Program-made: the position numbers and the translations under genes
Notes under the pieces: generated by a model
Told to the model about the DNA's origin: nothing
Database searches by the model: none
The model's input: only the letters and a program-made list of their open reading frames with translations
Assembly (NCBI RefSeq): GCF_964204645.1
Contig: NC_134033.1
Coordinates: 13,144,155-13,208,154, forward strand
Reading direction: 5' to 3'
DNA: 64,000 nt
DNA from: Tubulanus polymorphus
Taxonomy: Eukaryota > Nemertea > Palaeonemertea > Tubulaniformes > Tubulanidae
Shown: positions 1-12,266 of the stretch, one piece after another
How positions within the stretch are numbered: the stretch's first letter is position 1
How the letters are laid out: each line of letters opens with the position of its first letter

Positions 1-1563
1 TGATAGTGCAAGTCTATGGGTGTTAGGGACAGTTACGCAGTCAAGGTTATGATTTATGAAAAAGTCCCAGCATAGTTTAGTGTAAAGCGCAGCCTCGACA
101 GAGCAAGTATACTCATAATACATAATACTGGCAAAGAATGTCGTGGGATTTTATTGGAACTAATCCAGACGAATGTTAATGCAATCAACGGTGCCAATGT
201 TTCGGGACTCGAGAGATTAAAAACTTTCTCGCGAAGCCGGCGCGTATCTCGGCGTGTATCTCGCGCCCCTCGCGTTTAATTTTGCTTCCGTCATTTCTGT
301 GGAGATTCGTCGTTTTGTCGAAGAAAAAAAAAACGTCTAATTCAATTTCGGCGAAGTTTCATTTTTCGCGCCGTCGTCGTCGAAGACAATGAGATTTTAA
401 AGGATTTTTTCTCTCGATTTTCGTTGCGGCGGCGGCGGCGAATTAGTCGGAGCGTGTATTCGATTCTCTATGATTTCTCCGGGGGATTTTACTCCCGACA
501 TTGTTCCCGAAAACGACCGCGATTATTCATTATTTTTCACTCGCGAAAAACAATGTACGGCAACTACTTTCATTTACCGAACTAATTTGAAATGAAAGAT
601 TTTGCGTCGAAATTGGAAAATCAAGCGAAACGTTGCCTGGTTTTTGTCGTGGCTGTCCCAGATAAAACGGTAAATCCAGCTTAACTGCATGTGACAGTGC
701 CGGACCATATGAAACATTATTTTTGTATTTTACCAGTGCAGCCACTTCACCTCGTTCAGCAAAGTGTAAGCCCATCCAACTGAGCCATCCAATTATGGAT
801 TTTGCCTTTCATGCAGGTAAAACCAACATGAAGGTGTCAGCTCCAAACTCGCATGCAAATAATTGACTAAGTTTCTATAAATTTCCATTTTATGAAAAAA
901 AACGAACCCTATTGAAGCATCTACAACGCCTTCATCTCATGATTTCTGCCACCGATGATCTAAACATTCGTCAGAATCGCACCACAAATATCAGCTGTAT
1001 GCCTTGAATTCAGTCAGAATGTCGATGTTAAAGAGAGACATTGCCGCTAATGGCCCGAGTCATTACGGGTACTTTCCTTTCAACACGGTTTCAACAGTCA
1101 ATATTGCATCTTAATTACGTGCGCTTCTATTTCGCATCAGCTTCGTCAATAGCAACCTTTACTTACATTCTACGTAGCCGACGATTAGAGGCTTCTTTAA
1201 ACGCATTGCGACAGTCTATTATTTGTATGTGTATATAGTCGAACCTGCTGAATTCAGATCATTTCGGACCGATAAAACTAATCCCGGTTATGAGAAATAC
1301 GGATTAAAGATATTTTATATGCGTTTACATGTAGGTGTACCACGGATAATATGACGATAACATAAAAATCCGTATCAAACATATCCCACCGTATACCGAA
1401 CATATTCGCTTTAAATTATCAAGACTTACGAAAAAACCTCACGTCACACGCGCTACGCACGCTGAGAAATCGTCTCTAGAGACACTGAAATTATCGCAAC
1501 TTTTGTACAGTTGATATTTATTTTGTCAAAGTTATCACAAACATATAGATATATGTTCTCCGT
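1..1563. other. non-coding, no feature recognised
   Basis: Presumed PSMD1 intron or upstream DNA. A CpG-rich patch lies at 220-500 with a GGC/GCG run near 425-440. No exon of PSMD1 or any other recognised gene is visible on either strand. Confidence 0.5.
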
Positions 1564-2083
1564 GGTCTCGTGAGTCGGGTCTCGTGAGTCGGGTCTCGTG
1601 AGTCGGGTCTCGTGAGTCGGGTCTCGTGAGTCGGGTCTCGTGAGTCGGGTCTCGTGAGTCGGGTCTCGTGAGTCGGGTCTCGTGAGTCGGGTCTCGTGAG
1701 TCGGGTCTCGTGAGTCGGGTCTCGTGAGTCGGGTCTCGTGAGTCGGGTCTCGTGAGTCGGGTCTCGTGAGTCGGGTCTCGTGAGTCGGGTCTCGTGAGTC
1801 GGGTCTCGTGAGTCGGGTCTCGTGAGTCGGGTCTCGTGAGTCGGGTCTCGTGAGTCGGGTCTCGTGAGTCGGGTCTCGTGAGTCGGGTCTCGTGAGTCGG
1901 GTCTCGTGAGTCGGGTCTCGTGAGTCGGGTCTCGTGAGTCGGGTCTCGTGAGTCGGGCCTCGTGAGTCGGGTGTCGTGAGTCGGGTCTCGTGAGTCGGGT
2001 CTCGTGAGTCGGGTCTCGTGAGTCGGGTCTCGTGAGTCGGGTCTCGTGAGTCGGGCCTCGTGAGTCGGGTCTCGTGAGTCGGG
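1564..2083. repeat. 14-bp minisatellite (TCTCGTGAGTCGGG)n
   Basis: About 37 nearly perfect head-to-tail copies of a 14-bp unit. Rare variants are TCGGGCCTCG near 1957 and 2053, and TGTCG near 1973. Because 14 is not a multiple of three, the minus strand reads a 42-nt (14-residue) peptide period, producing a spurious 257-codon open frame at 1453-2226. There are no spacers, so it is not a CRISPR array. Confidence 0.97.
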
Positions 2084-2239
2084 GCTCTGCTCGTGCTCTG
2101 AATGCTTGTTATAAAGTGTGATATATGTGAATACGGGATAGAATTACTTTCTCCTTGAAATGATGCTTTGAAAAAGAGGAGATTAGTTTCGAAATTTGCC
2201 ATTTCTCCTTTGATTTGCCATCGCATTTAATGCTTTCCG

Positions 2240-2350
2240 ATTCTTGAAATTGCTGCTGAGTCGCCACTGACCTAGAAAACCTGAAAAACTCAGGGAATTG
2301 GAAATAATCGAGAAAAAAATCAGGGAGAACTCAGGAATTAGTAAATTGAC
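2240..2350. repeat. copy of a dispersed CAGGGAA-rich repeat
   Basis: Sequence with CCTGAAAAACTCAGGGAATT and TCAGGGAGAACTCAGGAATT. Related pieces lie at 7500-7760, 15720-15745 and 31510-31615, and these share AACTCAGGGAAT or CAGGGAATAGTC(A/G)GGGAA strings. This is a dispersed family, probably a degraded transposon. Confidence 0.6.
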
Positions 2351-2479
2351 GGAAGGTGCCCTGTGACGGTAGAGTACCCTAACATACACCTGAATAATGC
2401 ACAAAAGGAACATGATCGGTATACGTATGCAGATGTGGGTCTTTTCCTAAAGATGGCCTCTTGCTATTCAATTGGCAAT

Positions 2480-2660
2480 TATTGCTTTTTCCACCCGTGC
2501 GCAGCTGAGGTGTCCTCATCAGCGTGTTCCAACTGTGCGCTACCAAGGAAGCCACTTCAACGTGTTCCACCCGTGCCCATCCGAGGTATCCTCCTCGGTG
2601 TGTTCCAATTCTGTTCAGCTGAGATATTTTCCTCGCTGTGCGCGACGACGCAACTCCTTA
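2480..2660. repeat. degenerate tandem repeat, about 60 bp
   Basis: Three diverged copies of a unit containing GTGTTCCA(A/C)C, a CTGAGGTNTCCTC segment and TCNGCGTGTTCC. It is too diverged for an exact copy number, and small frames crossing it are not genes. Confidence 0.6.
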
Positions 2661-2679
2661 AAGCCTTGTAAAATACAAA

Positions 2680-4560
2680 AATCAAACTGCAACGTCTCGC
2701 GATCAATTGCATTTTTTGTTCCATTAATTACGGCGCGACGTGATGTGTGCATCGATCGCGTTTAGATTTATTCGCGCGCACGTCTCATTTCAATCGCACA
2801 AATACGAACGTAAACTTCTGCATGACGGAGATAAAAAAAGCGCCAGTCACTTACCGGCGTGAATTCACCGCGTAGCGCCCGAGGAAGGCGGCGGGAATAA
2901 CTTAATGCATCGTCGTCAGTGACTCTACGAGGCAGATGGTGATGAAATGGCCACGCGGGATCGATCGGAATCGCACGAAATCGCGCGCTCGTCGCGTGCA
3001 GGTGACAGCTACTCTCGAGATGTGACTGTCTCGATATGGCCGCGCGATACCGCGGGGCCATTTTCGAAAATGTGCCCTTCTCGTCTCTCACTTTCTCACG
3101 TTCAAAAGAATAACTACGAAAAACGACTTTTGGACACCTTATATTAATAATATTTAAATGCATCGTAAATACTCGAGTCCAGGAGCATGAAAGAAGCAGA
3201 TAAGCAGAAATGCCAGATGTGAAAGCCCAACAACGTAGCGCCTACCCGCCTGTGTGTCCGGTGTGTGGGAGGCCTGGACTCATCCCAGCAGCTCAACATT
3301 CAACTGATGATTCCGAAGGATGACACAGCGACAAAAATGGAGGAATCCTTGGCCTAGATTTTGGCCGCTTACATTACCTATGATCTCTGTAAATGGGGCA
3401 TTAAATGATTATATCGATCGACCTGAATAGAGCTTCGACTCTTCCCCACCCCATCGTCATCGCAAAAGCGCAGGCAGGCAGGCAGGCGATAAAGAACGCC
3501 GGGTTTCCTCGCGTTGATTGCCCCTCGCGGCAACACCGAGCGCGGTGTCCGAATCGCTCCTCGATACCGCGCCAAATCGATGGCGCGTTTAACGGCGTCA
3601 TTTACGTCGTCGGCGCCGAAATGCTTTTAGCCGTCGTCGCGATCACTCACTTACGACGCCCGCGTGTCTAATCAAATATCAATAACGCGCTTTCAAATGA
3701 TTATCGTTTTTCTCGCGACGTTTCTATTCATCGCGTATTTGCCGCTCGTTCGGTTTCGGCTAACTCGACCATTCAAACGCGTATAATGGCCGCTGCCCGT
3801 GTCATAAATAACCCGACGGTCTTAACCGCCTCGGGGCGCGTGCACCGGTAGACCGTGGCGGCAAATCAGCTCTCGTCGTAAGATGACAAAGACGTTTTTT
3901 ACGTCACCATTCCGCAAGATTAAAACCCTCCCTAGAGGAATGATGACGATGATTTCTTTTTTCACTTAACAACTCTTAAGGATTTGACTCTTACTCATAA
4001 ACTTAAAATGTGCAATTAAAGAGGCATCAATCTTTGTAGATCGTAAGGAATCATTGAGAGAAGCCCTCAATAGCAATTCAAACCACTTTCATTGTTTTTT
4101 CCCTTACGCGTCCATCTTCAGAGTTTTTTTGTAGGCAAAAGAAAATAACATGTGTTCAAATTGTTGTGGGTTTCTCTCAACGATTCTTTTTTTTTCTACG
4201 TTTATCTTTTTTTCTGATAAAAAAATGAATTTTAATGCCTTTTCATGAATAGTGACGTATTTTGTCTAATATTGAAGTCGCAACTGTTGAATAATCTAAA
4301 TTTGAAGTAGATTAGGAAGCCTCGATAGTAGATGCGTTTGCCGAGTTATTTCTCGCGGGAGACGGACCGAACGATTACGCTAGATCACCGTTATCCCGCG
4401 TTATCCGTTAAGTCGACTATACATATGTCCATTTGTAATTACGGCGTCAACCGCACGATTCGTCTGGAGAGAGTCGAAAAATCAATTGAGTCGCCCGACG
4501 TCGTCGTTCGTCGCGCTCGTTACGTCGGGATGCCATTAATCTTTCCTCGTTAATAACGCT
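2680..4560. other. CpG-rich stretch without a resolved gene
   Basis: CG dinucleotides are frequent at 2740-3110, 3410-3870 and 4320-4540. Both strands are open in places. A donor-like CCGGTAAGT occurs on the minus strand at about 2845-2853, downstream (in minus sense) of an ATG with good context at 3064-3066. This could be a 5' exon or promoter of an unseen minus-strand gene, but nothing recognisable is encoded. Confidence 0.3.
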
Positions 4561-4799
4561 TGGGAATATCGTAATTAATGACCTCAAGATAGTTTAATAA
4601 GATGATTAAGGTGCGACAGACCGACCGGCATACCGAGTTGGATTATTAAGACTCAATCGTGTTGACTAGTTGAAGGCTTTAATTGAGTGGTGCTTATCCT
4701 AATCAATTAACTGCTTGACTACTGGCATTTAGTTCTTCTTTATATCATTGACGTTAGATGAAACTTTAGCTGCTCGAAAGAATTTAATATATGTAGATA

Positions 4800-5915
4800 T
4801 TATTGTCCAATCTATATCTTAGTGTCCATTTAATATTTTCGTGCTCAATCAATATTTTTTTGCCCAATCAATATTTTATTGCCCATCGAATATTTCAACG
4901 TCCATCCAATATTTTATGACCTGATCAATATTTTCTTGCCCAATCAATATTTTCTTGCCCAATCAATATTTTAGTGTTCATCCAATATTTTGCCTATATT
5001 TTCCTATAATTAATTTAGTACTTTATCAACATTTAAGAATCCGTTCAATGTTTTCGCGCCAGTGTCAATTTAATATTTTTTCAATATCGTAGTGTCATTC
5101 ATTTTCTTTACTACCATCGTGTCTAGTTCATTTCAATTAGGCTACATTCTCAAATTGATAATAAGAATCTGTTTAAAAAAAGTTTGTTGTTTTACTTTCC
5201 CAATTACGAAGTTACGCAACAAACCGATTTGCAATATCAACATCACGGAGAAAGACAGACTGAGCGGTTTACTTTTTATTGTACCGATGAAATATCGTAC
5301 GACGGTCTTCAGCGCGATGAAATATCGTACGAAGGTCTTCAGCGCGTTAGTTCAATTGCCGCGTCTGTCATGACATTCACAGCAATGACGTGTTGACACT
5401 GTAGGTTACTGACACAAGATAAATGCGATACGAATTGTTGCTCTTATCTTTTGATGTGATTGATATATTTTTTTGCCGATCTTCAACAGGCGCGAAATTC
5501 TCGGAAAATTACTATTGTTATTATAATCGTCGAATGGGACACATCTGCCTCTCGGTCCCGGGCTCGATTTTGCGTTTCAAAGAAAAAACAATTGATACCA
5601 GTAAACAAAGCCACTACTAGATCACAGCTTTAAAAAAAAATATTATATGTCTGGGTCTAGCATTGATCTGATGATTTTAACGAACTCATGATTGCATGAA
5701 ATATTGAATAGACACTCAAATAACGATTGGAAACTCTGGATAGATATTGATTCGATACTTATATATTTGATTGACGTATAATATATTTATTGTGCGCTAA
5801 CATATTGAATTGACTCCGAAATATTGATCGGGCACTGAAATATTGAGCGGGCACTGAAATATCGATCAGATACTGAAATATTGATCAGATACTGAAATAT
5901 TGAATCGAATTGAGA
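4800..5915. repeat. foldback arrangement of an 18-19-bp AATCAATATTTT repeat
   Basis: The left arm (4800-5100) is about 14 diverged copies of a unit like TTGCCCAATCAATATTTT. The right arm (about 5697-5915) holds copies of GGGCACTGAAATATTGATC, the reverse complement of the same unit. Between them lies a two-copy 32-bp direct repeat at about 5282-5346 (GATGAAATATCGTACGAxGG). No transposase is seen. Confidence 0.7.
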
Positions 5916-6527
5916 ATTCTAGAAAAGTTTTAGTCTATTTCCATTTCTATTGAATTTGCATTCAGTGTTTATGACACTAATGAGCTTACGTGAAATTGTA
6001 ATTGATTGATTTTCTATTTACATAGAACATATACAATAATACAGAGAAAAGAATTATTATTAAAGACGGTTATTAATTACGAATTGAAATATATCCACGT
6101 AGAAAAATGCCAAATACATCATTGAAGTTTAGTCTGAATGGTTCAAAACAGTTTTGTCAACTCAGATCGACCATAGTTATCGCTACATCTGAAATATAAT
6201 CACCTTATTACCAGTGAACGGTGCTCTGTCAATTGGTGAAATTGAGAGTTTTTCCATTTACCAGCGTGTCATTGTGCACCGGGTGTATGTATATTTCATA
6301 AACAAGCCATATTTCCGAACGTTTTACGATTATCCGCAAAATGTCAATGCGCAAGTGGATTTGTCACCTTGAGATCCGCGAGTGTACATATTGCGCAGAC
6401 GGAGGTTTGTCTTTTCAAACAATTACTCAGCCTGTTGATGCGCTATGTCGTAATACTTTGCGTTTATTTTTTCGTGACAGTGGACGCAATAAGATTTCAT
6501 TTCAAAAAATCAATTCATAATAATCCT
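5916..6527. other. non-coding, no feature recognised
   Basis: AT-rich sequence; nothing supported on either strand. Confidence 0.5.
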
Positions 6528-6628
6528 GTAGCAGTAGTAGCAATAGTAGCAGTAGTAGCAATAGTAGCAGTAGTAGCAATAGTAGCAGTAGTAGCAGTAG
6601 TAGCAGTAGTAGCAATAGTAGCAGTAGT
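6528..6628. repeat. GTA/GCA trinucleotide microsatellite
   Basis: Interrupted (AGTAGTAGCAAT)n. In frame it reads alternating Val-Val-Ala-Ile, giving a spurious 116-codon frame. Confidence 0.95.
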
Positions 6629-6779
6629 TGAAGTACATTTGTCGATATTTACTCGTTCAATGTGCCACTTAAGACGAAGAAGCCTATTTATCATAAGATG
6701 GATCGAAGCGGTTTTCTGATTGATTTGATTAGAAATTTTAATTCATGGTTAATCATGGCCACCGGAGAGTGGCGATGAA

Positions 6780-6890
6780 AAATGTGATATGGCATTAATA
6801 AGTACCGTGTTGGTACCATTTGTTTTGTACCGTGGTGATGTTATCAGGTTCGAATCCCTGCCGGTAGAGGATGGAATGAACCCTGGTCGG
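6780..6890 (+). repeat. tRNA-like SINE fragment
   Basis: It contains a perfect Pol III B-box-type GGTTCGAATCC at 6847-6857, followed by CTGCCGGTAGAGGATGG. The same block follows the B-box in the copy at 22438-22470. The upstream A-box part is diverged. Confidence 0.5.
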
Positions 6891-7494
6891 TGATATGACT
6901 GATATATGCAGGTTTTAATGCAGGTTTCAGTTAGATATTAAATGAGAAAATCATCCGTCGTAATACGACGTTCATCCGATTTGATACGATTTCAATTAAT
7001 CCATTAATTATTAATTCTCTTGCTCGAGTTGAATAAATTCTAATCGCTTTAAAGACGCTCTCGGATTAGACAAATCCCCGCGCCGAGGATTAGATTATAG
7101 ATCAGGACGAGGGGGGGCTTATGCTAGATACCCCACTCGCTCAGCTCTGTACCGATCACAGATGACACACACACAAATCAAAACCAGCTCGTCAGATTCT
7201 GTTTCATCAATCGAGATACGGTGTAAATTCTCGTTATCTCGTCTCGCTCTCGGGTTTTGTTGTTGTACAAATAATTCCATGTTTTTACTAAGTCGGTATA
7301 TGTGGGCGCCGCGCTCTGGCATTTTTTACGAAGACAACTCAAAACGTGAAATTCATTCAGTAACATTATTTACCAACTGTCGGTTATGAAAACTTATCCG
7401 ACTTGAGTCGATAACCTAGGGTCATAGGTATCGTCATGTAAAGATAGGTAATGGCCGGAATTTGATGATCTGGGGTAAAATATTGAATCTACAG

Positions 7495-7760
7495 TGGATG
7501 ATAAAACAGGTGGCCATTTTTTACTTGGCAATCAGGGAAAACTCGGGGAGTTTTCTTATAAGATATCAGGGAATAGTCAGGGAATGTTTTTCTAAAAGAA
7601 AGTTTTAAGTCAGGGAAATTAGTTGAGATCGCTAGATGGCACCTATGATCAAACCATTTTCGTCTATGCCTTACGTATTTGACTGCGTTAATTGATTGGA
7701 TTCTTAACAGATCAAGTCGGGAAACCAACGTGCATGTCAGAGAATTGTCAGCCAAAAATC
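7495..7760. repeat. copy of the dispersed CAGGGAA-rich repeat
   Basis: It has ATCAGGGAAAACTCGGGGAG and TCAGGGAATAGTCAGGGAAT, matching 31510-31615 (same order, including CTAGATGGCAC versus CTAGATCATGC). It runs to GGTCACCCTGT at 7776, a phrase also at 24517-24528. Confidence 0.6.
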
Positions 7761-9916
7761 AGGTCATATAAAAAGCGGTCACCCTGTAAAACAAGCCCAT
7801 GGGCGCAGCTTCGTAAAATTGACTGCTAAATCATAATTATCGTAAACTAATCATGGAAGAAAATTAAATAGAGTCAAACCTTATTGCACTGTCATACAAC
7901 CCCACTTGACCTATTTCCTTATCTCCAAAAAAATGATCTATGAATCTGTACCACGGGAATATGTAATACCTGATATAATGAATGGTGGGCAAGCACCACG
8001 GCTTTGTCAGTCGTTAGTTATAATTTGTTTGAAATTTTGCCGAATTCCGATATACCTGAGAGGAACTTGACATGATAGTAATTAACCGATAACGAATACA
8101 TTGAATTAAACTGCATCACTATAAATACTCTATTAGAAATCAGATCTCTAATCAGTATACCCGACGTTATGCGCTGGTATTCTTTCTGAATCGAGTTTAA
8201 AAATTCTTCGGCAAAATTTTCTTTTTCTCGTCGTCGGCTGATACCGAAAAACTTACCTCGTACGGAAAACGAACTTATGAAAAAGCGTTTGAAAAAATTA
8301 ATCCGACGTCTGTAATGAATTATTGATGAGATATTTCCTGTGAGTCATTACAATCCGTCGTCTGGTCGCAGTGGTGAATGACCGCGAGTATTATTTCCGA
8401 ATTGAAGTTTTCAAGAGCTCGTCGCGTCGACACCGAGGACTCGACCATAAATGAAAGTTGATTTGTCTATATAGAATGAACGGACAGCGAGAGACGCGTC
8501 TGCTCTGCCGCCGCCGCTGCTGCTGCCGGGTTCCAGTCGCATGTTACTATACTCTGTTTCGAGTGTTATTGATTCTCGATGTTGTTTCTTCTGCTTTCAT
8601 ATCAGTCGTTACCCATGATGCCTGCGTTTCCAATGGAACTGGGCCCAGTTCCACAGTTGTGGGCTCTTAAACCGTGAACACGTTGAGACCATTTGGCGCC
8701 TAATTAGAGAGTGTGTTTGAAAGTAAAATACTCATTGAATACTTTAAAAAAAGGCATTTGAAGCGAAGCATTTCCAGTTAACGCTTAATTTGGCCGAATT
8801 TGCTAAGATTTTACATGCAATGATTTGGCCCTTGCTACTATTTGGCATGGGCCTGGTCTGATGCTTTTGGCGGAACCAAATCTGGCACTGGCCGAATTTG
8901 TGCCCATGCCAAATCAATTTAGTTTCTTCATCTAAAATTGGTTCATTATTGCGAAACGATTAACGCTTTTCGATAATTTCATTTTGGATATGGAGCCAGA
9001 ACGGGCTCAGTCCGTACCTTAAGTCTAACTCATTTTTGGTTTGAAAACTGCATATGTTTTGCCACTGTTGCACAATCGCTATCCGACTTGGGGACGGTTT
9101 CAGAAAAAAAACGTTTAAATTCATGTTTGTTCGAAATAGAAAATCTCAGACTTCGTTATACAAGGCATGTGTATATAGACGTACTACATCATAGCAACAA
9201 TAATGAATTGATGAACTCCACCCTACTAAGAAAAAATATGCCACCAGTTTCATATTTGTTTTATTCGCTATATGAAAATTCACTGAACATTAATGATAAC
9301 GCATTGTTTTCGGTACTCCGGGGATCTAGCATGCGTATATAGACGTGCAACGTACTATAAACATGTTTATAGCATCCCGCTGACGGTTTAACACCCCGAG
9401 GTGATGATCACAGCGTGAATGAATGAACTCTGAATTGAAATATGATTATTGTGTATGAATTCAGAAATATAAAATCCTATGTTAGTACATGTAGCGGTAT
9501 TTATAGGTACAATTTCGATGAATTTAAGTCAAGAATATCAAAATTTGAGTTTGGAAACGCGACAGGTTTTTGTTTCTCACTAAAGACCATCAGGTGCATT
9601 GGCAAGTTAACAATTATGAGGGTGTGTGTTTTTTCAGATATGGGCGTCGGCTTGAAATTCAGGTCGGGAGCTGTTACGAAGCATTTCCTGCATTTTGGGT
9701 TCTAAATTTCTGTGGATATCCGTAGTGTTCAACAAAGGGTTTTGGGCGGCCCAACTCAGCTTAAAAACGGACAAACGCCCAACATTAACCCCTAAACACA
9801 CCCACTATGTTTTTAAGAACTTACGTTTAAAAGAATAGGAACCTTTCCCCCTTACTGTTTCAATTGTTACAGAATCGCTTAACGTTTTTTGTTTTTCTTT
9901 CTCTTTGCAGGTGAGA

Positions 9917-9948
<32 letters not shown>

Positions 9949-10231
9949 TTGTTCGGTGGGCGGCGAAGCTCTAAAATAAACACTCAACTGAAGGTGTAGT
10001 AGACTAGTGTATTACCCCCACAATCTGGTGTGATTTAACTCCTAAAGATCCCATCGTTCTTTTTATTTTCTTCTCTCACACTCCTCTTCTTGTAATCATA
10101 TATTACTGATACCTCGGTTTTTCTAAGCACTCTGTTTTCCTTGAGTCTTAGTAGTGTGGGATTCTAGTTGTATAGTTAGGTGTCTTGTTTAAAAACGTTC
10201 GTTTCAACGCTTATTGTGATCACGGCTACCA
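7761..10231. other. mostly featureless; one dispersed repeat and a CT tract
   Basis: At 8775-8905 a repeat with TTTGGCATGGGCCTGGTCTGA and GGCCGAATTTG is shared, diverged, with 22120-22235. A (CT) run of about 24 nt lies at 9917-9943. No gene is supported. Confidence 0.5.
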
Positions 10232-10519
10232 CCAGGGGCCGGTTGCATTGTCATGGCTTAAGACTTAAGACCAGTCTAAGACCAACTTAGTTCTATAGCG
10301 AATCTTACAACTTAAGACCAGTCTAAAGATTTAAGACCACTTTTGGACTTGAGTCATGACCCAACACTAGAACCCTGGGGCCGGTTGCACAGTCAGGACT
10401 TGGACTTAAGACCAGTCTAAGACCAACTTAGTTCTATAGCCAATCTAACAACTTAAGACCCATCTTAATATTTAAGACCACTTTTGGACTGAAGTCATGA
10501 CTATGCAACTGGACCCTGG
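10232..10519. repeat. two-copy foldback element (GGGGCCGGTTGCA ends)
   Basis: It starts CCAGGGGCCGGTTGCA and ends TATGCAACTGGACCCTGG, an imperfect inverted pair. An inner second GGGGCCGGTTGCA at about 10378 makes two tandem units rich in CTTAAGACCAGTCTAAGACC. Decayed pieces of the same family lie at 18120-18540, 20280-20400 and 23410-23450. Confidence 0.7.
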
Positions 10520-11526
10520 ATTGATGAGAGACTAGTATGTGAAATACCAAAGACTAGCCATTGAGCCCGAATGCACTGAGTTTCAAAGCCGATTTTGCTT
10601 TGAAAACTCTAGACATATGTCTCAGTCAGGATGAGAGCTTCTTATTAGGGTCTAGTTTCAACTTGGGAATGTAAATATGTCGATCTCTCGTAAATAGATC
10701 ACTGACTTGATTAATGAGTCTACAAACCATCTTAACATTGACGAATCAAATATCGGATCTCGGGGAATGTTGAGAAATCTCTCTCTCCAGATTTCATTAC
10801 GTAATATCATGTTACAGGTTTTATAGAGTGAGGATGTTCACAGATCTCTCTCTCGCTTGGTCTCAACGTGGGGGGTGGAGAGAATCGAGTTGATAAATGA
10901 AATCAGCTGCGACAGGATTTAAATTGAATTTCACCGTTGACGTTCGCCGCCGACGCGGAATTTCGTCTTCTTCGACGTCGAAATACTTCATTAAGAGATC
11001 AATATACATTCTCCGGTGTTGTGTCTAGGGCGGTAGATGTCATCGCGCGACGCTGCCGGGGTCCGGGGGTGCGAACGTCGTCGACGAGATCGCTCGTCGA
11101 GATTGCGTAATTCACTCGATCCGGGCTCGAATTAAACGCGAATCAGAGGAATCGGTCGGAATCCGATCAAATCTCGAACTGGCGATAAAATCAACGATTC
11201 AGAATAGGACGTTTCGAATATGCCTCGATACGCGTTTTAAATTGATTCTGGGTTTTTTGTCAGATGCGTTGAACATCTTAGTTGTCGAATAAACACTATA
11301 ATCCGTGTATACTGTAGATAAATGAAGAAATCCCACACTTCGAATTTAAAATTATACGATCAAATTTATTATTACGAAACCACAACGATTCGGCTGTTGA
11401 CTAACAGCCATCATCAGATCATTCCGGAATTCATGTCGGGCTAGCTTACAGCACGAGGGAAAAACAGTTTTTACTTGTTTCGCGACTGTGTGCGCGGATT
11501 GGCCGAGACTTGTTTGTCGGATCTTA
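10520..11526. other. non-coding; CpG-rich patch
   Basis: 10925-11230 is CpG-rich, with CTCTCTCTC motifs before it. On the minus strand a short open stretch (KYFDVEEDEIPRRRRTS-like, around 10935-10993) looks exon-like but has no clear splice sites. No gene is called. Confidence 0.35.
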
Positions 11527-12263
11527 AGGGGGCTCAGATCGACCTTACGATGCGACTCAACTGGTCAGCGACTGGTTTTCCGGCGACTACCACCGATCGT
11601 CGCACGATTTTTGTCGCCGATTCTAGTCGATCTGAGTCTAGCTACGACTGTCGTGCGACAGTTTTTCATGATCGGCGACTGAATCGCAGGAGTTGAACAT
11701 GTTCTACGACGCGACGGAACCAGTCGCCGACTCGTCGTCGTCTATGTGCGTGTTTCTGCGATGAGTTGCCGACTCCACAATTAATTTCAGCCAATCAGAG
11801 CGGCGGTACAAAAATGAACATGGCCCGCCAAATATGAAGGAAAGCTCATTGTTATTGTGAGAAGAGAAACACAGCCTCCATATACTTTCCACGACATTTT
11901 TGCATGTTGATAATAAAAAACCTTTGATGAATAACCTAAAATCATGAATATTATTTGAATCACTCTAAAAATTTCAATTTTTCTCTGACAATAATGCCGC
12001 TAAATTGATGGAGAGTTTATGGAATAAAAATGGCATACATATTGTTATTTTTTATTGGGAGATATGTGCACGTAGCTTTGAACGGGTCACGTGATCTACT
12101 TGTTGGGAGCCCACGACTCGGTGTATCGGTGTCGATGTGAGCGCGCTCACGTCCAGTCGTTACGACCAATAGCAACTGGTCGCCGATTATCGCTGAATTC
12201 GATCTGAGTGCAATCTACGATAGTCGCCGACAGTTGAGTCGCGTCGTAAGGTCGAGCCCGGCT
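11527..12263. mobile_element. non-autonomous DNA transposon, TTA target duplication
   Basis: The left end is AGGGGGCTC then TCGACCTTACGATGCGACTC. The right end is the reverse complement of AGCCGGGCTCGACCTTACGA and so on, giving about 30-bp imperfect terminal inverted repeats. TTA flanks both sides (11524-11526 and 12264-12266), the three-base duplication typical of PIF/Harbinger elements. The 737-bp interior has only short frames, so it is non-autonomous. Superfamily assignment rests on the TTA alone. Confidence 0.6.
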
Positions 12264-12266
12264 TTA

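Noticed and set aside
1564-2083. CRISPR-like regular repeat
   Set aside because: The repeats are contiguous with no spacers, and the DNA is clearly eukaryotic.
1453-2226. 257-codon minus-strand frame
   Set aside because: It is the 14-bp minisatellite read through; the 42-nt peptide period is a direct consequence of the repeat unit.
6369-6719. 116-codon frame with Val/Ala/Ile repeats
   Set aside because: Produced by the GTA/GCA microsatellite; flanks are not coding-like.
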